The translations under genes and the position numbers were made by a program. From Shinisaurus crocodilurus (lineage: Eukaryota; Chordata; Lepidosauria; Squamata; Shinisauridae): 64,000 nt of DNA. The notes below the pieces were generated by a model. It did no database searches, was not told where the DNA came from, and saw only the letters and a program-made list of their open reading frames with translations. Below, piece after piece: positions 30,835 through 40,422 of the stretch. Positions within the stretch are counted from its first letter, which is position 1; each line of letters opens with the position of its first letter. Location of the stretch: positions 208,064 to 272,063 of the forward strand of contig JAHFWL010000195.1 in assembly GCA_021292165.1 (NCBI GenBank). Reading direction: 5' to 3'.

Positions 30835-33800
30835 CATCATCATCAGGCGATCACTCGTGACCGAGTAAGATTGTCTTCCGGGATAAAAGGAGGAAATTCT
30901 AAAGAAGATTGTGTAGACTCTAGCGATGGGTCAGTAAGTGACTGTGGAGGCCAATTCTAGATCCACACAGCTTCCCACAGTGAGGACACAGGTTACCAGA
31001 TAGAAGATGGTCCTGTAAAGGATTCATTTGACGTGCTTTTCGCTTAGCACGTTTCTCCCTTTCACCTTGCACTCGGGCTTCTTCAAAGTCCATGGAACCT
31101 TTGTGAAAGGCCAACCTCCATTTAGATCGTTCATGGGCCAGAGCTTCCCAGTTTTCGATGTTTATATTGCATTTTTTTAGATTAGCCTTATGAACATCTT
31201 TAAACCTCTTATATTGACCACCGATATTCCGCTTTCCATCCTTGAGTTGGGAGTAAAGTAACTGCTTTGGGAGACGGCAGTCAGGCATTCGAACAACATG
31301 ACCGGTCCACTGAAGTTGGCATTGAAGGATCATTTTTTCAATGCTAGTAGTCTTTGCTTCTTCCAGTACACTGACATTTGTTCGCCTATCTTCCCAAGTA
31401 ATTTGCAGGATTTTCCAGAGGCAACGTTGATGAAACCTTTCAAGGAGGTGGAAGTGACGTTTATAGATAGTCCATGTTTCGCAGGCATACAATAAAGTTG
31501 GTAATACAATGGCTTCATAAACCAGTGTTTTGGTCTTCTTACAAATATCCCGATCCTCGAACACTCTATGTTTCATTCGAGAAAATGCGGCACTTGCGGA
31601 GCTCAGACGATGCTGGATTTCACTGTCGATGTTAGCTGTAACAGAAAGATAGCTGCCAAGATAGAGAAAATGATCGACATTTTCCAGTATTGTCCCACCA
31701 AGCTGGATAGATGGCATCACCAAAGGATTGGCTTGCACTTGCTGATGAAGCACTTTGGTTTTTTTGATGTTAAGTGAGAGACCAAGTTTTTCGTATGCTT
31801 CTGCAAAAGCATTTAGGATAGTTTGGAGATCATCCTCTGAATGTGCGGAGACCACATTATCATCAGCATACTGAAGTTCCACAACGGAGGTTGTAATTAC
31901 CGTACTTTTTGCTTTCAGCCTGCTGAGATTAAAAAGCTTTCCATCTGTTCGATATATAATTCCCACACCGGTGGGAAGTTTCCCCTTGACAAGATGTAAA
32001 ACCATGGCGATGAAAATGGCAAATAATGTTGGGGCGATAACACATCCCTGTTTAACACCTGATCCCACTTTAAATGGAGCACCATGAGAGCCGTTGTTGT
32101 CCAAAACCGTTGCCGTCATGTTGTCATGGAGAAGTTGCAAGATATTCACAAATTTATTGGGGCATCCAATTTTCATAAGGATAGTCCAGAGAGCTGTACG
32201 GTCTACACTATCAAAGGCCTTAGCCAAATCGATAAATGCCATATAAAGGGGTTGATTTTGCTCCCGGCATTTTTCTTGGAGCTGACGTGCAGTAAAAATC
32301 ATGCCTACTGTCCCTCTAGAGGGGCAGAAACCATATTGAGTTTCAGGGAGGATCTCTTCTGAAATAGATAGAATACGGTTTGCGAGAATCCTAGCAAATA
32401 TTTTACCTGCGGTTGCTAAGAGAGAAATGCCCCGATAGTTTCCACAGTCTGTTCTATCACCCTTCTTAAAGAGGGTGATAATTATGGCATCCCTGAAGTC
32501 TTCTGGGATCTCTTCTCTTATCCAGATTTTTTCGATGAGTTTATGAAGATGTTGTACAAGTTCGGGCCCCCCTTCTTTAAAGATTTCAGCAGGAATCCCA
32601 TCTGGTCCACTAGCTTTGTTGTTCTTCATTTGATTAATGGCTTTTTTTACTTCATCCAAAGTGGGGAGTATTGCAAGTTCCTCTTTAATTTGTTTTTGTG
32701 GGATTTGCGAAAAAATCTCATTATCCACCTTAGATTTACGATTTAAAAGGTCATAATAATGCTCTTTCCAACGCAGTGCAATAGACTCTTTGTCTTTTAA
32801 GAGTTTGGTGCCATCTTTTGATTGTAAAGGGTTTGTACCATAGGTTTTTGGTCCATAAATGGCCCTTGTGGCCTTAAAAAAGCCCCGTGCATCATGAGAT
32901 TCTGCAAGTTGTTGAATTTCTTCAGCTTTCTTTTTCCACCAAGCGTTCTTAAGTTCTCTTGTTCTTCTTTGGACCTCAGCCTTTGCGCTAGCGTAGGTTT
33001 TTTTCTTGGCAGCGCAGTTAATATCATTTTGCCATATTTGGAAGGCTTTCCTTTTTTGGTCAATTATATATTTAATCTCATTGTCATTTTCATCAAACCA
33101 ATCCTGATGTTTCTTAGTTTCATATCCAATAGTTTGTTCACAAGCTGCAGTAATGGAGGTTTTCAGCTTAGACCAATGGTCCTCAATGTTGTCAGGAGGT
33201 TCCGTAGGTAGATGTTCCTTAAGAAGTGATTGAAGACGAGTTTGCTTAATAGGATCTTGAAGGACTTGGATGTTCATTTTACGCCTTGGTTTCCTTCCTT
33301 GAAGCCTACGTTGGGGAGCAATGTTGATAACCATTGTGGAACGGATTAGTCGGTGGTCCGTCCAGCAGTCGTCGGCACTCACCATGGCCCTAGTAAGAAG
33401 TACATCGCGGCGATCTCTAACACGGACAATTACATAATCCAGAAGATGCCAGTGCTTTGACTGTGGGTACTGCCATGATGTTTTAAACTTATTTTTTTGT
33501 CGAAAGAGCGTGTTTGTGATAGTGAGATTATGCTCTGCACATATAGACAAAAGTAAGAGTCTGTTCGGGTTGCTATTACCAACTCCGTCTTTTCCAATAG
33601 TTTCTGGCCATAAATCAAAGTCACGCCCGACTCTTGCGTTAAAATCGCCCAGGAGGATAATTTTATCCTCCTTAGGTATCTCTGACAGGAGAGTGTCCAA
33701 CTGGCTGTAAAAACTTTCCTTGATGTCATCATCAGCATCTAATGTTGGTGCATAAGCGCTCAAAATAGTTAACTGTTGGTTATTGGCGAGCTTTAATCGA

Positions 33801-34808
33801 AGAGTTATCAGGCGTTCGTTAATGCCAGTAGGAACTTCTGACAAAGAGTTCACTAGTTCATTTTTGATGGCAAAGCCTACACCATGTATTCGTCGGTCCT
33901 GCTCAGGTAGTCCTTTCCAGAAGAAGGTATAACCTCCTTTTTCTTCTTTCAGCTGTCCCTCTCCTGCCCTTCGAGTTTCTTGAAGTGCTGCTATGTCAAT
34001 TTTAAACCGTCTCAGCTCCCTTGCAATAATAGCAGTCCTACGCTCAGGGCGTTCACTATCTATGTTATCCAGCAATGTCCGTATATTCCATGTTCCAAAA
34101 TTCAAATGTCTTTTTCGACCGCTAAAATGGTGACCCCACTGGACGCGGTAATCCAGTCAGGGGAGAAAGAGGTAGACTATGTTTAGGGCACTTTTTCTAG
34201 CCCCCTCCCCATACGGGGTGAGCAGAGTGGATCCTAAATAGGGCTGCTCAGTCATGGATACAGCTGCCGAGCTGCTCGACTACCTCGTTCCTTGAACAGG
34301 GCGACTGAGTCTGCATCCACCGCCCATGTGCTGGTCCATGACTAGGGGCTTCCAGATTCACAGTCCTGCCCCCGTTGCCATTCGCCAGTCGCCATGGGAC
34401 TTTTTTGTTTGTTTGGGTTGGGTTGGGTTGGATGGGTTGGGTTGGAAGACGCCTGTGCGTGAAACTGTTTTATGTGGGGAGATCACCACACAACGAATCA
34501 CCACACAAACTTGACAGAGTACGGCAGAGATCCAATGGCACGGTTACCCTGACGATTGGAAAACCATTCTCTGCTGCAGCCTTCATCCGCCTTCACAGCC
34601 GTTGTAATTTAGGTTTAATTATCTTCCGCCTGTTCTGCCGTTGAGGACTTTATGTTTTGGATCGTTCTTTGTCTGGTTCCTCTCCCCGGACCTTACCGCC
34701 ATGGGTGACCCTACTGGGAGTACATAGCTCCCGACGGCATTGCTCACAGGATTCATCGGAACATGCAAGCCCACTCACCACTTCAAGGTGACGATCCGGC
34801 GAGGGGAT
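30835..34808 (-). mobile_element. Full-length RTE-like LINE, copy 2
   Basis: Inverted copy of the element at 758-4740, complete at both ends. The plus strand begins with the (ATC)n tail and the ACTCGTGACCGAGT hairpin and ends GCGAGGGG plus AT. A perfect 10 bp TSD CCTGTAGAAT lies at 30825-30834 and 34809-34818, different from that of copy 1, so the two arose by separate retrotransposition rather than by segmental duplication. The ORF is intact. By eye the proteins differ at about a dozen of 1061 positions. Confidence 0.93.
30920..34105 (-). CDS. LINE endonuclease/reverse transcriptase, copy 2
   Basis: Same architecture as the 1466-4651 protein: N-terminal APE-type endonuclease, RT with YADD, C-terminal C2H2 finger, 1061 residues, no stops. 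Like copy 1 it lacks an AUG before the endonuclease and carries the same upstream AUG frame ending in UGA. Differences that may matter: the conserved Arg of the YGFRPSRGT motif is Cys here, the next D of TVDM is Gly, and the finger ends HLLTHR instead of HLRTHR. The Arg-to-Cys change sits in a strongly conserved RT block, so this copy may be impaired although its frame is open (inference). Confidence 0.92.
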   Translation of the reverse strand: MNFGTWNIRTLLDNIDSERPERRTAIIARELRRFKIDIAALQETRRAGEGQLKEEKGGYTFFWKGLPEQDRRIHGVGFAIKNELVNSLSEVPTGINERLITLRLKLANNQQLTILSAYAPTLDADDDIKESFYSQLDTLLSEIPKEDKIILLGDFNARVGRDFDLWPETIGKDGVGNSNPNRLLLLSICAEHNLTITNTLFRQKNKFKTSWQYPQSKHWHLLDYVIVRVRDRRDVLLTRAMVSADDCWTDHRLIRSTMVINIAPQRRLQGRKPRRKMNIQVLQDPIKQTRLQSLLKEHLPTEPPDNIEDHWSKLKTSITAACEQTIGYETKKHQDWFDENDNEIKYIIDQKRKAFQIWQNDINCAAKKKTYASAKAEVQRRTRELKNAWWKKKAEEIQQLAESHDARGFFKATRAIYGPKTYGTNPLQSKDGTKLLKDKESIALRWKEHYYDLLNRKSKVDNEIFSQIPQKQIKEELAILPTLDEVKKAINQMKNNKASGPDGIPAEIFKEGGPELVQHLHKLIEKIWIREEIPEDFRDAIIITLFKKGDRTDCGNYRGISLLATAGKIFARILANRILSISEEILPETQYGFCPSRGTVGMIFTARQLQEKCREQNQPLYMAFIDLAKAFDSVDRTALWTILMKIGCPNKFVNILQLLHDNMTATVLDNNGSHGAPFKVGSGVKQGCVIAPTLFAIFIAMVLHLVKGKLPTGVGIIYRTDGKLFNLSRLKAKSTVITTSVVELQYADDNVVSAHSEDDLQTILNAFAEAYEKLGLSLNIKKTKVLHQQVQANPLVMPSIQLGGTILENVDHFLYLGSYLSVTANIDSEIQHRLSSASAAFSRMKHRVFEDRDICKKTKTLVYEAIVLPTLLYACETWTIYKRHFHLLERFHQRCLWKILQITWEDRRTNVSVLEEAKTTSIEKMILQCQLQWTGHVVRMPDCRLPKQLLYSQLKDGKRNIGGQYKRFKDVHKANLKKCNINIENWEALAHERSKWRLAFHKGSMDFEEARVQGEREKRAKRKARQMNPLQDHLLSGNLCPHCGKLCGSRIGLHSHLLTHR

Positions 34809-34818
34809 CCTGTAGAAT

Positions 34819-35790
34819 ACCTGCCCAGACATTCACTACACTTGTTGCTGTGGTTGTGGAGTACTGTTCTTTGTACAAATACATCAGAAAGAAATTCATC
34901 AGGTCTGCATGTAGCAAGTAATTGGGGTGGTGGTACTGCACCTGTTGAATTTCTGCCTGGATGAATCCCCTTCTTCCCCCTGCCCTATGTCAAGCTGAAA
35001 GACCAAGGGAAAGTGTGATTGTACAGACCCAATTTGTAAGGGAGCATGCATAATATGAGAGACTGATCAAAGTCTTCACTGCTTACATGATGCATAAATT
35101 AAGGTGAAAGCCTTAGCTTACAGTTCCTTTGTTTTTTGGAGACTGAATTAAATTGTAAGCACCTTACATCTAATCTCAAATTGAAGGATTTTTTAAATAT
35201 GTAATATCATATGTTACTTACATTTTAGTATAGGTTTTGGACTTCCAGTGATGATCCATGGCCTACACGTGTGCGTACAACTTCAATATCTTGGGGACAC
35301 TTAGGGGGCAAACTGGATGTGATGGCAACAGACCCATGTGTTAGAATCAGATTGTGATTTAAAGAGCATTAGGGGAAAGTAGAAACAGGTGTTCAACTGA
35401 CTCTTTCCTGAAAAAGCCTCTCCATAGCTGTTTTCTTCTGGAGGAGCTCCAAAACTGGAGATAACCCCCAGCAGGAAAAAAGCAGATGGGGGAAAAGTTA
35501 TTTTTCAGGAGAGGGATGAGCAAAGCAAGGCTGCATGAAAAGTTCAGTCTCACTCTCACCGTCCTTCCTCCTTACTTTGCTAAAATTGCCCCACCCCCTG
35601 CTCTATAGGGATTTCGCACAACTCACCTTTGGTCATTGTATCTCATCTGTTATGGCCCCGTAGAGATTTCCAGTACAAACAACATTTTGTTTGAAATCAA
35701 AATATAATTTTGGCTCCGAAGGTTAAAAATACTATCTGCTTGTTTAATGAGACTGTGACTTGGGTCTACAGCAAGTTGGGGAAATAGGTC
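34819..35790. other. Right duplication unit, then unassigned
   Basis: 34860-34960 is the right unit of the small duplication described at 30749. The rest shows no gene. Confidence 0.45.
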
Positions 35791-35975
35791 ACAGTGAATA
35801 GTGTAGGGTTTGGATGTGGGCCACCCAAATTCCAATCCATGCTCACGTACTGGGTGATGGCTGAAGCAAGTCACTGTCTCTCAGCCTAAGCTATCTCACA
35901 GGGTTGTTGTGAGGATATAGAAGAGAATAATTATAAATCACTTTGTACACTAAAAATGCTATAGAAATTATTACT
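35791..35975 (+). mobile_element. Diverged MIR/CORE-like SINE
   Basis: ACAGTGAATAGTGTAGGGTT (head), TGGCTGAAGCAAGTCACTG, TCAGCCTAAGCTATCTCACAG and GGTTGTTGTGAGGATATAG in the same order as 17874-18106, with more changes and no tail. Confidence 0.7.
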
Positions 35976-36572
35976 AATCATATGTAACTTTTTATGTGCC
36001 AGGCTGTGTACATACATCTTAAATAACTGCCAGCGTACCCATTTCTTTTTTGTTGACAGTAGGAAAAGGCTGTGGATTTTATTTTATTTTTTCTTTCTTT
36101 CAAGAAGTGATATGTAGAATGTATTATCAAAATTTGAAAACCAGAAATATTTGCGAGAATCTGTGACCTTGCATTTTTTAGCCTTTTACATGGAAACAAC
36201 AGATGGTAGTTCTGAATACTTAAAATTGCATGGCTGAGCATTGTTATAATGTGTGAATGAAATCTACAAATCTACAAGCATGAAGACAGAACTACATAAA
36301 TAAATAAGCTGTCTAGCAATAGCAGTGGTCAGGTAAACCAAGGCTTGAATTTAGCCAGTGCCCAGCTCCCAGAACTTGTTTTTCATGTTGGACTCAGCCC
36401 TGGAACATAAGATACAATAATAAAGAAAAGTGATTTTGAACACATGCAGAGTGTCTTTACCTGGAAGATAGGTATCTTACAATACATAAGTAAGCGCAGT
36501 ACTAACAAATTGATAAAAGAGAAATACACTGTCTATATTAAGAACATAAAATCAAGTAACATATGCAATTAG
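35976..36572. other. Unassigned sequence
   Basis: No gene seen; AT-rich. Confidence 0.45.
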
Positions 36573-36640
36573 AGCAGGAGTTCCCAATCTTTTTGGGCCA
36601 GTGAGCACATTTGGAATTTTGATAGAGGGCTGTGTGGGGA
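36573..36640 (+). repeat. hAT-like repeat, left part
   Basis: CAGGAGTTCCCAATCTTTTT and GGGCCAGTGAGCACATTTGG begin a repeat that continues at 41056 after the LTR element. A relative is at 59871-60320. The last 5 bases (GGGGA) are the target-site duplication of the LTR element. Confidence 0.6.
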
Positions 36641-37258
36641 TGTCAAGGTTCCGCTACTACAGGGACCCCTTGATCTGCCTTTGGGAGATCTCTGCCTCTT
36701 CCCAAAGCCTCTCCCTCTCTAGGTTATCAAGTCCTTTTACAGCTTCCAATTGCATGGGTGTAGGCTGTAGACGTGGTGAATAAGTCACTCCAAACTCCAG
36801 GGTAAACAACAGCACTTTACTTGTAATATTAGGGTTTTTACTTAATAGAGTGGTTATAATTCAAAAGCAAGTATGATAAAATAAAACAAACAAACAAACA
36901 AACAAACAATTCAATATTCTCTAGTATAACTTCAGACTACCTATTTCCTATGCAGCCAGTTTCTCTTTCTCTTTCTCTCCTTCTCTCTGCTGTTTCTCTG
37001 CTGCTGCATCTAGCTCTCTCCCAGCACACACTGCTAGCTGACCACACCCCACATATATAGCCTTCCCAGGAATGGAAGGTTATAATCATGTGACCTTGAA
37101 TTGGAGATCTAATTCTTAACTTCTGTTGGGCGAACTAAAACTCTCAAACTCCCCCTCCCATCCAAGTGTTTGGGCCTTCAGGCTTCACTACTCGAAGGAA
37201 GTGTTTGGGCCTTCAGGCTTCAACAAACCCAATCCTGTGTAGGCCTCAATCCATCACA
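36641..37258 (-). repeat. 3' LTR
   Basis: 618 bp; on the plus strand TGTCAAGGTTCCGCTACTAC to GCCTCAATCCATCACA. It has an (AAAC)n tract (36885-36908) two or so units longer than the other LTR, an extra TCTCCTTC piece, and lacks the repeated GTGTAGGCCTCAAC unit found near the end of the 5' LTR. Confidence 0.93.
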
Positions 37259-37274
37259 TCTTCCCCCCCTTCTC
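37259..37274 (-). other. Polypurine tract
   Basis: Minus strand GAGAAGGGGGGGAAGA lies directly against the 3' LTR, the expected position of the plus-strand primer. Confidence 0.88.
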
Positions 37275-37348
37275 AAGTGGAACAATTTTCCTTTTACAGA
37301 AGAGAATTGTGAAACGTTAACCTACACAAAAAGGCAACTGTTCTTTGG

Positions 37349-40282
37349 TTATTTCCTAGACAAAGCATCAGCTATCACATTCTCCTTCCCAGGCACATGT
37401 TCAATGTTCATTTGAAATTCCTGCAATTTCCAAGACCATCTCTGAAGCTTGGAGTTGGTATTTTGCATTGTTTGTATCCATTGCAAGGCATGATGATCAG
37501 TCCATAAAGTAAATTCTTGTCCAAAGACATAAGGCTTGAGCTTGTCCAGAGCCCACACTACTGCCAGACATTCCTTTTGGATCGTAGACAGGTTTCTCTC
37601 CCTGGGTAAGAGCTTCCTACTCAGGTAGGCTACTGGGTGCTTAACAGAGTCATAGTCTTGTAACAATACTGCACCTATGCCAGTCTCAGAGGCATCAGTA
37701 GCTACAATAAAGGTTTTTTCAAAGTCAGGTGCTCTTAACACAGGCTTTGAGCTTAAAATGTCCTTTAGTCTATCAAAAGCTCTCTGACATTCATCAGTCC
37801 ACAGAATTTTGTCAGGTTTACATTTCTTGGTTAGATCAGTCAAAGGTCCAGCAATTTCACCAAAATGGGGAACAAATCTCCTGTAATACCCAGCAAATCC
37901 CAAGAATGACCTGACCTGTTTCTTGGTTGTAGGTATGTCCCAGGTTCTGATAGCTTCAACCTTGTCCCATAAAGGTGTGATATGGCCATTTCCAACCCTG
38001 TGCCCTAAGTATACTACCTCTGGCACCTTCTGCACCTGTAAAACTACTTTACTCCTCTCATAGTGTGGCTTCATCATATTTACATGTACTACCTTGGGTC
38101 TTTTTTCAGATTTTTCTTTAACCACCACATAGGTTAAATCATCCATTTTCTCTCTGACTGTGTAGGGGCCTTCCCAAGCAGCCTTAAGCTTGTCTTTGCC
38201 CAGGGGAAGAAATATCATTACCTGATCCCCTACCTCAAATACTCTAGAGCGTGCCTTTTGATCATACCAGAACTTTTGCACCTCTTGGGCTTTGGTTACA
38301 TTGGCTTGAACTAGTTTACAGAGTGTATCTAGGGTTTGTCTAAGTTTTAACACATAATCCACCACAGAGGTTTTGTTTTCTACGAGTTTACCTTCCCAGT
38401 TTTCCCTCAGGAGATCAAGAGGGCCTCTCACTCTTCTGCCATACAACAGCTCAAAAGGTGAGAATCCTGTTGATTCCTGTGGAACTTCCCTGTAGGCAAA
38501 AAGTAGGTGTTGCAGTTTGTCATCCCAGTCATTTGGGTGTGTGTTTACATAAGCTCTAATCATTCCCTTGAGTGTGGCGTTAAATCTTTCCACCATTCCA
38601 TTGCATTGTGGGTGATAAGGAGTGGTTTTCAAGTGTTTTACCCCACAACACTTCCACAGGCATTCCATTATCTCGGAGAGGAAATGTGACCCACAATCTG
38701 TCAAGATTTCAGAGGGAAATCCAGTTCTGCAAAATATAGTTAGCAAAGCCTCAGCTACGGATGGAGCATCTATAGAGGCTAGTGCTACTGCTTCTGGGTA
38801 TCTTGTGGCAAAATCCACCACTGTGAGGATGTACTTTTTTCCCTTGCGGGTGGGTTTAGTGAAAGGCCCTACAATATCCATGCCCACCCTGAAGAAAGCT
38901 TCTCCTATAATAGGCAGAGGCTGCAAAGGGGCTTTACTGTGATGCCCTGCCTTCCCCACACGCTGACAGGTTTCACAAGACCTGCAGTACTGTGCTACTT
39001 GCTTAGCAATTCCAGGCCAAAAGAAGTTTGCCATGAACCTTTGTTTAGTCTTGCTTTTCCCCAAGTGTCCTGCACATGGCACATCATGGGCTAGTTCTAG
39101 CAACCTTAGCCGGAATTGGTTAGGTACTACCAGTTGCTTTAGTGGTTCCCAGGTTAACTCTTGGGTTTTTGGTAACCACAGCCTATACAGCAATCCTTTC
39201 TCCCAAATAATCTGCTCCCTTCTTTCCTCAGAGAAGGGCTTCTCTTGAGGGAGAGCAACTCTTTTCAGAGGCTCCAAACTAGGATCACTGAGGACTTCCT
39301 GCTTGAATTCCTCTACTCCTCTTAAATCAGGAAAAGGGGTCTCTAGTGCCTTCTCCTCTACAGAACCACCTGCCTCGATTGTTTCATTGGCTTTCAGGTC
39401 TACAGGTTGCATGGAGGCTTGTTCTGTTGTTTCGGTTTGGGGAGGGTCTGGGGTTGGTTTTGGACCTTCCAGAATCACTGTGGGTTGTACCTCTAGTACC
39501 TTTTCTTTTACCCCATCAGCTTTTACCTGGTCCTGTCTTGAAGTTTCCTCCCTTTCCTTTTGCTTGCGGGTTACCACACATATTTGAGCTTCTGGTCCCA
39601 TTATATCCCTTCCCACAATGATAGGGGCAAATTGGGTTGGAGGTTCCATCACCCCAACTTCATACAGACCTCTCCATTCTATGGATAACCTTGCTACTGG
39701 GACTTCAAAGGAGGGACCATTCACTCCCTGGATCTCAATAGACATTCCTGGTACCAAATCTTCAGGTGTCACCAAATCTGCTCGGATCAGAGAAACATCA
39801 GCTCCAGAATCCAACATTGCCATAATGGTCTTATCCTTTACATAAACAGGTTCTTTAAACTGATTATTAACCTCTTCCCTGTTGGTGATCACAAATCCAC
39901 AATTATAAGGTTTTTTTATGCTTGCTACACCTTGTGGCTTGGTTTGTTCGGGTTTAGGACTACCTGGGTTAGCTGGTGTTACCGCTTGTAACTTAGGACA
40001 GCTACTCCTGATGTGGCCTGTCTGACCACACGAATAGCAGGCACGGTCTCTGGGGTGAGAAGGATCAAAAGGAGGTTTTTTGAACTCCTTTTTACTTGGG
40101 GCTTCCCATTCTTTTGTTTGGGGTCCTGCTACACTAGGGCTAGAGAGTGCAGCTCCTTCTATTGCCGCCTGGGAGATCAGCATAACTTTCAGTTCCTCTG
40201 CTGTTTTCTCCTCCCATGGCAAATTGTCCTTTTTACACTGCTCTATCAGGGCAGTTTTGTTCATGGAGAGATACTGGCTCAT
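37349..40282 (-). CDS. Deleted gag-pol: NC-PR-IN-RNase H
   Basis: A 977-residue open frame. Residues 8-40 resemble the helical start of a gag protein. The CCHC knuckle is C82, C85, H90, C95. The aspartic protease shows DSGAD at 158-162. Integrase has an H399/H406...C436/C439 zinc module and catalytic D469, D529 and E565, then a GPY-type segment (WEGPY, 703-707). From 754 it joins directly to the end of an RT domain (VVYLGHRVG, then RSFLGFAGYYRRFVP), and RNase H follows with D863, E904, D929 and D972. No capsid region and no RT fingers/palm or Y/F-x-D-D box are present; the joints keep the frame. The integrase reads TDCG where TDQG or similar is usual. Expected activities: integrase, protease and RNase H, but no polymerase. 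Confidence 0.92.
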   Translation of the reverse strand: MSQYLSMNKTALIEQCKKDNLPWEEKTAEELKVMLISQAAIEGAALSSPSVAGPQTKEWEAPSKKEFKKPPFDPSHPRDRACYSCGQTGHIRSSCPKLQAVTPANPGSPKPEQTKPQGVASIKKPYNCGFVITNREEVNNQFKEPVYVKDKTIMAMLDSGADVSLIRADLVTPEDLVPGMSIEIQGVNGPSFEVPVARLSIEWRGLYEVGVMEPPTQFAPIIVGRDIMGPEAQICVVTRKQKEREETSRQDQVKADGVKEKVLEVQPTVILEGPKPTPDPPQTETTEQASMQPVDLKANETIEAGGSVEEKALETPFPDLRGVEEFKQEVLSDPSLEPLKRVALPQEKPFSEERREQIIWEKGLLYRLWLPKTQELTWEPLKQLVVPNQFRLRLLELAHDVPCAGHLGKSKTKQRFMANFFWPGIAKQVAQYCRSCETCQRVGKAGHHSKAPLQPLPIIGEAFFRVGMDIVGPFTKPTRKGKKYILTVVDFATRYPEAVALASIDAPSVAEALLTIFCRTGFPSEILTDCGSHFLSEIMECLWKCCGVKHLKTTPYHPQCNGMVERFNATLKGMIRAYVNTHPNDWDDKLQHLLFAYREVPQESTGFSPFELLYGRRVRGPLDLLRENWEGKLVENKTSVVDYVLKLRQTLDTLCKLVQANVTKAQEVQKFWYDQKARSRVFEVGDQVMIFLPLGKDKLKAAWEGPYTVREKMDDLTYVVVKEKSEKRPKVVHVNMMKPHYERSKVVLQVQKVPEVVYLGHRVGNGHITPLWDKVEAIRTWDIPTTKKQVRSFLGFAGYYRRFVPHFGEIAGPLTDLTKKCKPDKILWTDECQRAFDRLKDILSSKPVLRAPDFEKTFIVATDASETGIGAVLLQDYDSVKHPVAYLSRKLLPRERNLSTIQKECLAVVWALDKLKPYVFGQEFTLWTDHHALQWIQTMQNTNSKLQRWSWKLQEFQMNIEHVPGKENVIADALSRK

Positions 40283-40400
40283 TTTACTAGCCTCACTGGG
40301 TCCCTATTCCGCAGTCCTGAAGTTAAAAAATACACTGCTTTTGCCAGCTCTATTAGTAAAATACCCAATTTCTGTTTGGAGTGCTTAATCTCATGGTTCA

Positions 40401-40420
40401 GGATCCCACCTATGCCACCA
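40401..40420 (-). other. Primer-binding site
   Basis: Minus strand TGGTGGCATAGGTGGGATCC starts two bases inside the 5' LTR. From memory it resembles the complement of a leucine tRNA 3' end at about 17 of 20 positions; the tRNA identity is tentative. Confidence 0.7.
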
Positions 40421-40422
40421 TC

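Noticed and set aside
31298..34186. Plus-strand frames across LINE copy 2 and minus-strand frames across copy 1
   Set aside because: Identical antisense shadows of the same RT ORF in both copies.
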